Shown here: positions 11,001 to 19,000 of the stretch, one piece after another
Layout: each line of letters starts with the position of its first letter
Position numbering within the stretch: position 1 is the stretch's first letter
Assembly: GCF_020216025.1 (NCBI RefSeq)
Contig: NZ_JAIWNC010000002.1
Span: forward strand, 124,001-188,000
Direction: 5' to 3'
DNA length: 64,000 nucleotides
DNA from: Jidongwangia harbinensis
GTDB lineage: Bacteria; Actinomycetota; Actinomycetes; Mycobacteriales; Micromonosporaceae
Translations under genes and position numbers: made by a program
The notes under the pieces: model-generated
The model's database searches: none
What the model was told of the DNA's origin: nothing
What the model saw: the letters and a program-made list of their open reading frames with translations, nothing else

Positions 11001-11487
11001 CCGCGCGCTCGACGCGGAACGCAAGGGCCGTCCGGACCGGGCGCTGGAACTGCTGGCGCCGTTGCTGGACCCCGGGTACGCCGCGATGATGCTGCGTCAC
11101 CAGTGGCTGCCGGACGTGGTGCGGCTGGCCCTCGCCACCGACTCCGCGGACGTGGCCCGCGAGGCCGCGGCCATCTGCCGCGCCGAGGCGGAGAAGGAGG
11201 TCACGCCGGCCCGGGCGTGGGCCGCCGACGCCCGCTGCTACGCGCTGCTCTCCGGCGACCCGGCGCCCGCCCTGCAGGCGGCGGCGCACTACCGCCGGGT
11301 GGGACGGACACCGGAACTGGCCGCCGCCTGCGAGGAGGCCGCCGTGCTGCTGGCCGCGCGGCGGCGGCCGCACGAGGCGGCCGAGGCCGGCGACGAGGCG
11401 GCCCGGCTCTATCGGCGGCTGGGCGCGCGGTGGGACCTGCGCCGGGTCCGGCAACGCCTCGCCGAATACGGCGTCGATCTGGCGTGA
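8020..11487 (+). CDS. Second SARP/AfsR-type regulator with BTAD, AAA ATPase and long TPR-like tail (1155 aa)
   Basis: Paralogue of the preceding gene with the same order of domains: winged helix (LRVALLGPVRAWVG, about residues 27-120), BTAD (about 125-270, with LMLALHRTGRSTEALEVF), AAA ATPase with Walker A GEPGIGKTA (about 334-342) and Walker B LVLDDLQWAD, then some 500 residues of helical repeats. There is no C-terminal LuxR HTH. The start is uncertain: a TTG at 8020 overlaps the upstream gene and leaves a plausible leader, while the later in-frame GTG at about 8109 would begin inside the HTH domain, so TTG is preferred. Tandem duplication followed by divergence is the likely origin. Confidence 0.88.
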   Translation: MAADRGRTGTVEPVRPRTAAGRPAAADRLRVALLGPVRAWVGDRQVHLGAARQRAVFAVLAVNANRLVTRDAIIDAVWGPSPPATAAGNIYTYVSGLRRSLAPGRARRAADDVLSSGPSGYTLRLAPDALDSELFQDLCAEAAARQDDGDLAGAAARLDRALGLWQGDALDGIAGHMLAAERTHLAARRLAAVERRARIAMELGDDGLVAELTALVEAHPLHEPLHELLMLALHRTGRSTEALEVFRAARRTLDAELGVEPGPALIAAHREILAAPAPASPRRPARAVVPTHVARAIRDGSAPHLYGRAAELERLRALVASATGGQGSTVWIEGEPGIGKTALLTAAFREVTGLGCQLAWAVADEFDRHVPLQVVMRALGVEQAFKPATGPHLDDTGPTPPADRVFSHVRALCADAPLILVLDDLQWADNASLLLWERLVEASRQMPLLLVSAARPEPNGRELAQMRRGVQAAEGHVLQLAPLPPDDVAELVRTLVGAPIGPHLQRIVPRAGGNPMCAIEMTATLLRRGVVQVVDGQADVDASVPVETPGSVLSVVRATVDFLSPETQDMLRLAAMLGTEFAVDDVVAVTGRSPLELMSNLEEALSVNVLVDAGSDLAFRHPILRQALYESIPRAVRGTLHRHTAEVLARGGSPATRVAKQLVAETPVVDGWVVEWLVTHHATVARRTPEIAGELLRHVLGAHVATAAQRETLLVALVKLEFRYGRRPHAEATEAIAVAAQPAHRAEMRQLLAMMHLRDGDVACAVEVLGAAALDPDVPELWGIRHRVMLADIRRGDLTDLDAADRNARRVHAEAMAAGLRYEAAFALQTIWRTNSVRRDHERALSFADQALDLVRNHPGFPGMYLSLLDNRVFTLQNLDRLDQAGRTLHEAARFAIRHRLPSSLQVTAAVHHYWEGRWDDAAAELSAVTEDAPSITFLGMREAGAGAMLRHGVAALIAGRRDDATLAGAHLDAADMLPATEAERENVDFLLVARALDAERKGRPDRALELLAPLLDPGYAAMMLRHQWLPDVVRLALATDSADVAREAAAICRAEAEKEVTPARAWAADARCYALLSGDPAPALQAAAHYRRVGRTPELAAACEEAAVLLAARRRPHEAAEAGDEAARLYRRLGARWDLRRVRQRLAEYGVDLA

Positions 11488-11560
11488 ATCGGCCCACCGG
11501 GCAATCCGTGAACCGCTGCAGAAAGCTGTCCGTCCTATGGGTAACCTCGAAGGGAGTGCC

Positions 11561-12619
11561 ATGGCACGGAACAAAGGGCATCTGTACCTGCCCTACGACG
11601 AGCAGCGCAGCATCCAGGTCGAATACGTACACAGCAGCAGGGACAGCGCCAAGACCACGGTGCTGATGCCGTTCGCCGTCAACGACAACTGGCGCCGGGA
11701 AATCGTGGCGGCCATGCAGGCGAAGGATCCAGGACGGACCACGATCCAGATCAGCAACGCTACCTCCAACGCGATCAAGCTCTCGAGCAGGCGGCCGACC
11801 GCGTCGACTCCGTCCCCGGAGCCGGAGATGGTGGTGGAGCCGACGGCGGCGGACAACAACCGGCGCGCCCAGAACATCGTCGGCAACTACCTCACCCAGT
11901 CCGGGATGTACACCGACCAGCATCGGTCCGTGCTGTCCGATGACAGCCATGTCCACCGCCCGGATTACAGCGGCTTCGTCTCCCAGGTGGCGGCCAACGG
12001 CGCCGGGGCTCCCGCGCAGGCGTTCGCGCAGGCTCAGCACGTCGAGGCGATCACCACCCCCGGCCCGGTCGGTGATCGTGACGTCTACCTGAACCCGAAC
12101 AACCACAACGTGTTCACGCTGGCGCACGAGGACCTCCATCGGATCGAACACCCGAGTCTCCAGGCGCCCGGCAGCCGTCTCACGCCGGGCACCGTCGAGG
12201 GGATGACGGAGTACATGACGCAGGACGCGTCGGGCCTCGACTTCCGTACCGGAGGTGTGCCGGGGCAGCGCGGCTTCACCTACCGCAACGAGACCGAAGC
12301 CGTGCGCAACTCCATCAGCAGTGGTCAGTACACGTCCCAGGATGTTCAGCGCACGTACCTCCGCGGCAGCCAGAGCCCGACGGACCGGATCGTCGGGGCG
12401 CAGAACTCGCAGGCGACCGGGAACCAGGGGAACGTGACGTCGGGACAGAGTTACGTCAGCCACGGCAACTCCGTCCAGGGTTACGGCCAGCCGTGGAACC
12501 CGTCGGCGGCCACCTCGGCCTTCACCGTCTCGATTTCGCCCGGTCGCCAGGCGTATCAGGACATGGGCAGCGGTCCTGCCTACCAGCCCGCCCGCCCCGC
12601 TCGGCCGCCGTCGCGATGA
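11561..12619 (+). CDS. Uncharacterised HExxH (zincin-like) putative metalloprotease, 352 aa
   Basis: The ATG at 11561 is chosen over an upstream in-frame ATG because AAGGGAG lies five bases before it. No signal peptide or membrane segment. The central region contains LAHEDLHRIEH (H189, E190, H193), a classic HExxH zinc-binding motif, followed about 20 residues later by VEGMTEYMT, where E213 or E217 fits the third zinc ligand of gluzincin/MA-clan peptidases. Immediately before it VYLNPNNHNVFTL looks like the active-site strand. The N-terminal 90 residues are of unknown fold; residues 75-95 are Ser/Pro-rich and the C-terminal 90 residues are Gly/Ser/Gln-rich and disordered. Base composition is less GC-extreme than the neighbours. 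It stands alone between SARP genes and the two-component system. A secreted or injected toxin, or an intracellular protease, are both possible. Confidence 0.75.
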   Translation: MARNKGHLYLPYDEQRSIQVEYVHSSRDSAKTTVLMPFAVNDNWRREIVAAMQAKDPGRTTIQISNATSNAIKLSSRRPTASTPSPEPEMVVEPTAADNNRRAQNIVGNYLTQSGMYTDQHRSVLSDDSHVHRPDYSGFVSQVAANGAGAPAQAFAQAQHVEAITTPGPVGDRDVYLNPNNHNVFTLAHEDLHRIEHPSLQAPGSRLTPGTVEGMTEYMTQDASGLDFRTGGVPGQRGFTYRNETEAVRNSISSGQYTSQDVQRTYLRGSQSPTDRIVGAQNSQATGNQGNVTSGQSYVSHGNSVQGYGQPWNPSAATSAFTVSISPGRQAYQDMGSGPAYQPARPARPPSR

Positions 12620-12757
12620 GTCGCCTTCCCGAGCTGCTACGGGCGGCGGGCGTAGCCGAACGCTGATCCGCGTGCCACCGGCGCGGTCACACCCACCACG
12701 TTCGTCCGGGGTGTCGCCGCTCCGGTGCGCCGGATCAGCGGCCGGCCGGGGCCGCCG

Positions 12758-13432
12758 TCAGGACTTCCAGCGGTACCGGCGCTGCGGGCGGCCCGCCGAG
12801 CCGTACCGCAGGCGCACCTCCGCCTTGCCCGCGGCGACGAAGTGCTCGAGGTAACGCCGCGTGCTGACCCGGGACAGCCCGATCCGCTCGGCGCACTCCT
12901 CGGCCGACAGGTCGCCGTCGGTGTCCCGCATCGCGTTCGCGATCAACCGGGAGGTGTCCGCGGTCAGCCCCTTCGGCAGCGCCGCGGCGCCGGTCCGCAG
13001 CGCCACGAACACGGCGTCCACATCGGACTGCGCGACGTCGTCCGCGGTGGCGGCCAGGCGCCGGTACGCGGCGGCGTACCGTTCCAGCCGGTCGCGCAGC
13101 ACGTCGAAGCCGAACGGCTTGAGCACGTAGTGCACCACCCCGCCGCGCAGCGCCGACCGGACCGTCTCCACGTCCCGGGCCGCGGTCACCGCCAGTACGT
13201 CCGGGCCACCTCCGCCGGCGGCCCGTAACCGGCGCAGCACCTCCAGGCCGGACAGGTCGGGCAGGTAGATGTCCAGCAACACCAGGTCCGGCCGCAGTTC
13301 CGCCACCCGGGCCAGGGCGTCCGTACCGGTGTGCGCGACACCGACCGTGGTGAAGCCCGCGACCCGGTCCACGAAGCCGCGGTGCACCTTCGCCACCATG
13401 AAGTCGTCGTCCACCACCAGCACCCGGATCAC
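12758..13432 (-). CDS. CitB/DcuR-type response regulator
   Basis: A 224-aa response regulator. The receiver domain (1-120) has the acidic pair DDD near residue 8, phospho-acceptor Asp in LVLLDIYLPD and the conserved Lys in HYVLKPF. The C-terminal part (about 145-224) is an HTH with AEECAERIGLSRVSTRRYLEHFV, as in CitB/DcuR/DctR regulators. The GTG start overlaps the kinase stop as GTGA, so kinase and regulator are co-translated. In this family targets are usually di- or tricarboxylate transporters; the adjacent tctC paralogue and the tctCBA operon at 1-2891 are obvious candidates. Confidence 0.92.
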   Translation of the reverse strand: MIRVLVVDDDFMVAKVHRGFVDRVAGFTTVGVAHTGTDALARVAELRPDLVLLDIYLPDLSGLEVLRRLRAAGGGGPDVLAVTAARDVETVRSALRGGVVHYVLKPFGFDVLRDRLERYAAAYRRLAATADDVAQSDVDAVFVALRTGAAALPKGLTADTSRLIANAMRDTDGDLSAEECAERIGLSRVSTRRYLEHFVAAGKAEVRLRYGSAGRPQRRYRWKS

Positions 13433-14988
13433 GCGACCGCCTCCATCGCGTACGGCAGGCGGGCGGTGAACGTGGAGCCGTCCACGCTGACCCCGCCGCC
13501 GCGGTGCACGCAGATCAGCCGGATCATCGCCAGGCCCAGGCCGTGGTGCCCGGCCGCCTCCGTCTTGGTGCTGTACCCCTGCTGGAACACCCGCTCGGCG
13601 AGGGCCGGCTCGACACCGGGCCCGGAGTCGGTCACGGTCACCCGTACCTCGCCGGGGTAGGCGCGGACCGTGACCTCGATCCGCCCGCCCGGACCGGCCG
13701 CGTCGAACGCGTTGTCCACCAGGTTGCCCACGACGGTGACCAGGTCGGCGGCCAGCCGGTCGTCCACCGGCGGCAGGTCGGTGCCCTCGGCGAGGGTGAG
13801 CGACACCCCCTGCTCGGCGGCCAGGCTGGCCTTCGCGATCAGCAGGGCCGCCAGCGACGGGTCCCGGACCACCCGGGTGACCTCCCGGTTCAGGCTTTCA
13901 TGCAGTTCGCTGGTGCGGGTGATGTAGCGGACCACCTCGTCGTGCTCGCCCAGCTCGACCAGGCCGGCGATGGTGTGCAGCCGGTTCACGAACTCGTGCG
14001 CCTGCGCCCGCAGCGTGTCGGTGGTGTGCCGGCTGACGGTCAGTTCCCGCCGCAGCGAGGTCAGCTCGGTCCGGTCCCGCAGGGTGGTCACCGATCCGAC
14101 GGCCCGGCCGCGCATCACCACCGGCTGCCGGTTCAGCACCACCACCCGGTCGTCGCTGAGCACCACCTGGTCCGCGCCCGCCGACCGGCCGGTGAGCACG
14201 TCCAGCAGCGGCGGTTCCAGACCCTGGTCCAGCAGCGACCGGCCGACCGCGTCCGGGCGCAGCCCGAGCAGCCGGATCGCCTCGTCGTTGACGAGCGTCA
14301 CCCGGTGTGCCGAATCGGTGCCGATGACGCCCTCCCGGATGCCGTGCAGCATCGCCTCGCGGTGCTCCACCAGGCCGCTGATCTCCCGCGGTTCCATGCC
14401 CAGCGTCTGCCGCTTCACCCGCCGGGCCAGCAGCAGCGAACCGCCGACGCCGAGCGCCGCGCCCAGCACCAGATAGGTGAGCAGGTTGGCCAGCGCGCTG
14501 CCGAGCTGGTCGGCCAGCGTCGGGTACGCCCGCCCCACGATGATCAGCCCGAGGAAGCGGCCGTCCTGCTCGTCCAGCACCGGCACGTGCGCCACCAGCG
14601 CCTTGCCGTCCGTCTCCACCACGCCGACCCAGGACCGCCCGGACAGCGCCGAGCTGCCGCCCATCGGCGCGGCCCGGCCCGCCTCCGGGCCGGTCAGCAC
14701 GGTGCCGGCCGCGTCCGTCACCACCACGTACGACGCCCCGGACACCGCCCGGGCACTCTCCGCCACCGTCTCCAGCGCCTCCCGGCCGAGCGGGTTGCCC
14801 AGCCCCAGCCGGACCGTGCGGTTGATCGCCGCGTTCTCGCCCACCGAACGCAGCCGCTCACCCTCGACCCGGCGGAACGACGCGTCCGCCTCGGCGATCG
14901 ACACGGCCGCCACCGCGACCACGACCAGCAGGACGACGGCGAGCTGGGCCAGCAGGAGCTGACCGGCGAGGGAGAGCCGCTGTCTCAT
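13429..14988 (-). CDS. CitA/DcuS-type sensor histidine kinase
   Basis: A 519-aa membrane sensor kinase. Two transmembrane segments (about 8-30 and 168-190) enclose an extracytoplasmic PDC/CitA-like sensor domain (SYVVVTDAAGTVLTG, FLGLIIVGRAYP). A cytoplasmic PAS domain follows (about 205-310, GIREGVIGTDSAHRVTLVN). The phospho-acceptor box is of the SpoOB type (LRAQAHEFVNRLHTIAGLV), then N-box NLVDNAFDA, and G-boxes DSGPGV and GLGLAMI. This arrangement is the citrate/fumarate sensor family. Forms an overlapping operon with the response regulator and is divergent from tctC2 with 47 bases between them. Confidence 0.93.
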   Translation of the reverse strand: MRQRLSLAGQLLLAQLAVVLLVVVAVAAVSIAEADASFRRVEGERLRSVGENAAINRTVRLGLGNPLGREALETVAESARAVSGASYVVVTDAAGTVLTGPEAGRAAPMGGSSALSGRSWVGVVETDGKALVAHVPVLDEQDGRFLGLIIVGRAYPTLADQLGSALANLLTYLVLGAALGVGGSLLLARRVKRQTLGMEPREISGLVEHREAMLHGIREGVIGTDSAHRVTLVNDEAIRLLGLRPDAVGRSLLDQGLEPPLLDVLTGRSAGADQVVLSDDRVVVLNRQPVVMRGRAVGSVTTLRDRTELTSLRRELTVSRHTTDTLRAQAHEFVNRLHTIAGLVELGEHDEVVRYITRTSELHESLNREVTRVVRDPSLAALLIAKASLAAEQGVSLTLAEGTDLPPVDDRLAADLVTVVGNLVDNAFDAAGPGGRIEVTVRAYPGEVRVTVTDSGPGVEPALAERVFQQGYSTKTEAAGHHGLGLAMIRLICVHRGGGVSVDGSTFTARLPYAMEAVA

Positions 14989-15035
14989 GAGACTGCATCC
15001 TGCGCCGATCCGCCGCGCTGCGCCAGACTGTCCGC

Positions 15036-15992
15036 ATGCAGCGGCGCGCGTTCCTCGCCGGCGCCCTGGCGCTGGGCCTGGCCGGCTGCGCCGAGCCGGC
15101 CGACGATCTGCGCATCATGGTGCCCAATCCGCCCGGCAGCGGGTACGACATCACCGCCCGGGTACTGGCCGGCGCGCTGGACGCCGACGGGATCGCCCGC
15201 GGCGTGGAGGTCTTCAACCTGCCCGGCGCCGGGGGAGTGGTGGGGTTGCGCCGGCTGGCCCTGGAACGGGGCAACGGCCGTCTGCTCATGCTGATGGGCC
15301 TGGGTCTGGTCGGCGCGGAGATCGCCGCCGCGGTACCGGCCGGCCTGCGGGACATCACCGCGATCGCCCGGCTGGTGCAGGAACCGGCGGTGCTGGTGGT
15401 GCGCCGGGACTCGGCGTACCGCTCGCTCGACGACCTGATCGCGGCCTGGCGGGCCGATCCGGCCGGGGTCGCGGCCGGCGGCGGCTCGTCCGTCGGCGGC
15501 CCGGACCATCTGGCCACCATGCTGCTGGCCGAGGCGGCCGGGCTGGCACCGGCCCGGGTGGCGTACCGCCGGCACGACGGCGGGGGCGACCTGCTCGCCG
15601 CGATCCTGAGCCGCGAGGTGGCGTTCGCGATGTCCGGCCTCAGCGAGTACGCCGACCAGATCACCTCCGGCACGCTGCGCGCCCTGGCCGTCACCAGTAC
15701 GCAGCCGGTGGACCAGGTGCCGGCCCCGACGGTACGCGGGGCCGGCCTCGACGTGGTGTTCAACAACTGGCGTGGCCTGGTCGCCCCGCCCGGACTCACC
15801 GCCGCCGACGCCGCCGCGATCCGGTCGATCGCGACGGCGCTGGCCGGTTCCGCCTCCTGGGCGGCGGCCCGGGACCGGTTCGGCTGGACCGGCGCCTACC
15901 TCGCCGGCGAGCCGTTCGCGGCGTTCCTGGCCGAGGAGCACGACCGGGTGGCGAGGGTGCTGCGCCGGCTGGGCCTGACCGTGGCCGGGTGA
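15036..15992 (+). CDS. Second TctC-type substrate-binding lipoprotein, no permease genes adjacent
   Basis: A 318-aa Bug/TctC-family binding protein. The N-terminus MQRRAFLAGALALGLAGC has a twin-arginine motif (RRAFLAG) and a lipobox (LAGC), so it is probably a Tat-exported lipoprotein. The family signature LRIMVPNPPGSGYDITARVL and the middle motif GGGSSVGGPDHLATMLLAEAAG are present. No tctB or tctA follows it. Divergent from the CitAB-type sensor genes, so it may act as an accessory ligand-presenting subunit for the kinase or as an alternative receptor for the tctBA permease of 1-1856. Confidence 0.9.
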   Translation: MQRRAFLAGALALGLAGCAEPADDLRIMVPNPPGSGYDITARVLAGALDADGIARGVEVFNLPGAGGVVGLRRLALERGNGRLLMLMGLGLVGAEIAAAVPAGLRDITAIARLVQEPAVLVVRRDSAYRSLDDLIAAWRADPAGVAAGGGSSVGGPDHLATMLLAEAAGLAPARVAYRRHDGGGDLLAAILSREVAFAMSGLSEYADQITSGTLRALAVTSTQPVDQVPAPTVRGAGLDVVFNNWRGLVAPPGLTAADAAAIRSIATALAGSASWAAARDRFGWTGAYLAGEPFAAFLAEEHDRVARVLRRLGLTVAG

Positions 15993-16005
15993 GCCGGCCA
16001 CGGTC
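15977..16005. terminator. Bidirectional hairpin terminator between tctC2 and the rhamnosidase gene
   Basis: GACCGTGGCCGG (15977-15988) pairs perfectly with CCGGCCACGGTC (15994-16005) around a five-base loop that contains the tctC2 stop codon. It sits exactly between convergent genes and there is no U-tract, as usual for actinobacterial terminators. Confidence 0.7.
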
Positions 16006-16013
16006 CGGGCGGG

Positions 16014-19000
16014 TCAGCCCACCGTGAAGGTGTACGACCCGGAGGGCAGCGCGTACGACGCCACGCCGCCGGTGTAGCCCTGCGGCACCGCCTCGGCCGG
16101 TGCGGTGACCGCGCCCGCCGAGGACGCCGGCACCTGGACCGTGGCGGTGGTGTTGGGCGGCACCACCACGGTCAGGGTCAGTGCCGGGCCGGCCCTCCGC
16201 CATTCGGTGCGGGTGGGCCCGTACCCCGTGGTCAGCGACGTGGTCGCGGACGTGAGCGAGCCGCCGGGCTTCGGCGCGATCAGCAGTCGCTGGTAGCCGG
16301 GTGCCGCCGGGCCGAGGCCGCCGACCGTGCGGTACAGCCAGTCGCCGACCGAGCCGAGACCGTAGTGGTTGAACGAGTTCATGCCCACGTCCTGCAGGCT
16401 GCCGTCGGTCCGGATGCCGTCCCAGCGTTCCCAGATGGTGGTGGCGCCGCGGGAGTTCATGTAGCCCCAGCCGGGATAGTCGGGCTGCTGCAGGATCTGA
16501 TACGCGGTGTCCAGGTGCCCGTGCTCGGCCAGCACCGGCAGCAGGTTCTCCACGCCCATGAAGCCCACCGACAGGTGCCCGTTGCGGGACGCCACCTTGG
16601 CGGCCAGCCGGTCGGCGACCGCCTGCTCGCGGTTCCCGGGGACCAGGCCGAACGCCAGCGCGAGGACGTACCCGGTCTGGCTGTTGGTCGCGACCGTGCC
16701 GTCCGCCCGGACGAACCGGGCGGTGAACGCGGCCCCGATCCGGTCGGCCAGGTCGCCGTACGCGGTCGCCTGCGCGGTACGCCCGGTCGCCGCGGCCATC
16801 CGCGACACCAGCCGCGCCGACCAGCCGAAGAACGCGGTGCTGGTGACGTCGTTCGGGGTGGGATCGTCGACGTGCAGCCAGTCGCCGTACGTGTCCTGGT
16901 CGCGGATCAGGTCGGCACCGGCCGTGCCGCGCAGGTAGTCGACCCACTTCGCCATCGCGTCGAAGTGCCGGTCCGCGGCGGACAGGTCGCCGTAGCGCTG
17001 CCACAGCACGTACGGCACGATCACGCCGGCGTCGCCCCAGCCGGCCTTGCCGGCCCAGCCGAACACGTCCGGTGCGACGTCCGGGAACGCGCCGTCGGCG
17101 CGCTGGCCGTCGACCAGGTCGTCGGCGAACTTGGCCAGCAGGCCGTGGGTGTCGAAGTTGAACGTCGCGGTGGCACCAAACGCCGCGATGTCGCCGGTCC
17201 AGCCGAGGCGCTCGTCACGCTGCGGGCAGTCGGTGGGTATGGACAGCATGTTGGAGCGGGCACCCCAGAGGATGTTGTGCTGCAACTGGTTCACCAGCGG
17301 GTCCGACGTGGTGAACGTGCCCGTCTCGGCGCCGGTGGTCCAGGCCGCGAGCCCGGTGAGGCTGTCCGCGGTCGGGGTGCCCGGGAAGCCGGTGAGTTCG
17401 ACGTACCGGTACCCGTGCACGGTGAAGTGCGGTTCGAACGTCTCGGTGCCGCGGCCGGCCAGGGTGAACGTGTCGGTCTGCTGCGCGGCCCGCAGGTTCG
17501 CGGTGTACAGCGTGCCGTCCGCGTTCAGCAGTTCGCCGTGGCGCAGGGTCACCGTGGTGCCGGCCGGGCCGTTGACCCGCAGCCGGTTCCAGCCGGCGAA
17601 GTTCTGGCCCAGGTCGGCGATCCACACGCCCGGCTTCGGCTGGGTGAGCCGCACCGGGCGCAGTTCCTGCTGCACCGTGACGCCGGGATCGACCTGGGCG
17701 ACCAGGTTCGGCCGGGCGCCGGTCCGGACCGTCACCGGCCGGCCGGTGCCGCCCGCGATGCGGGCGTCCTGATCCTCGCCGTGGTACAGGTCGTCGGCGA
17801 CGACCGGGCTGGTCGTCGCGGACCACGATCCATCGGTACGGATCTCCGCGCGGGTCCCGTCGGCGTACTCGACGACGAGCTGCGCGGAGTACCAGGGCGA
17901 GGTCCCGTACCGGCGGCTGCCGGCCATGCCGAGGCTGCCCGAGTACCACCCGTTGCCGACCAGCGCGGAGAGCGTGTTGTCACCCTGCCGGAGGGCGGCG
18001 GTGACGTCGTACCCGCGGTACTGGAGCCGTTTGGTGTAGTCGGTCCATCCGGGCGCGAGCCGCTCCTCGCTCACCTTCGCGCCGTTGAGGTACGTCTCGT
18101 GCAGGCCGAGGGCGGTGGCGAAGAGCCGGGCCCGGGCCACCGGCTTGGCCACGGTGAACGTCTTGCCGAGCACCGGCGCCGGGTTCGGCACGACCACCCG
18201 GTCGCCCCACGGTCCACCCGGATGGGCGGCGGCGACCCGCGCGGCCGGCCAGGCGCCGTCGTCGAACCCCGGCCGCTGCCACCCGTCGGGCGCCGTCTGC
18301 GCGGCCGTCCAGGCGGCGTCGGTGCCGAGCGTGACGGCGCCGCGCAGGGTGGCGAGAACGCCGGCCGGGCTCGCCGACGTGTTCCGCGCCGCGACCGCGA
18401 GGACGTTCACACCGGTACGCAGGTGCGCGGTCACGTCGATCGTGGTGGCCCGCTGCCACGAGTCGGCGACCCGCCGCGACGTCACCACCCTGGTCCCGTT
18501 GAGCCAGACGTCGGCCGTGTCGTCGCCGGTCACCACGAGTGTGGTGGCCCCCGGTGCGGCGAGGTCGAAGGTACGCCGGAAGAACCGTTCCGCCGCGGGC
18601 GCCTCCACGGCCGGGTCACCCTCCGGGTACCAGATCCAGGACGCGCCGGTGAGGCTCGCGGTGCCGGGTGCGCCGATGAAGTCCGCGTCCCATCCGGCGG
18701 GCGCGGTGTCGAAGCGCGCCGGCGCGCTCCACGGGCTCGGGCGGCCCTGGCCGTCCCACACCCGCACCCGCCAGTGGTAGGTGCGGTCGGCGGCGAGCGC
18801 CGGTCCGCCGTACCCGACGTCCACGGACTGCTGGGACGCCACCGTGCCGCTGTCCCAGACGTCCGCCGCGCCCGGCGTGGTGCCGACGGTGACCTGGTAG
18901 CGGCCCTGCAGCTGGCCCTTCGCGGCGGTGCTCAGCCGCCAGCCGAACCGGGGTTTCGCCGTGTCGACGCCGACCGGGTCGGTGCGGCGTTCGGTGGTGA

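Noticed and set aside
5748..11487. Idea that the SARP genes mark an antibiotic biosynthetic cluster
   Set aside because: No polyketide, peptide or terpene synthase genes are within reach; neighbours are regulators and an HExxH protein.
7885..11574. Very long open frame on the minus strand opposite the second SARP gene
   Set aside because: It is Arg/Gly/His/Gln-rich with no domain, typical of antisense frames in high-GC genes, and the plus strand has clear SARP, BTAD and ATPase motifs.
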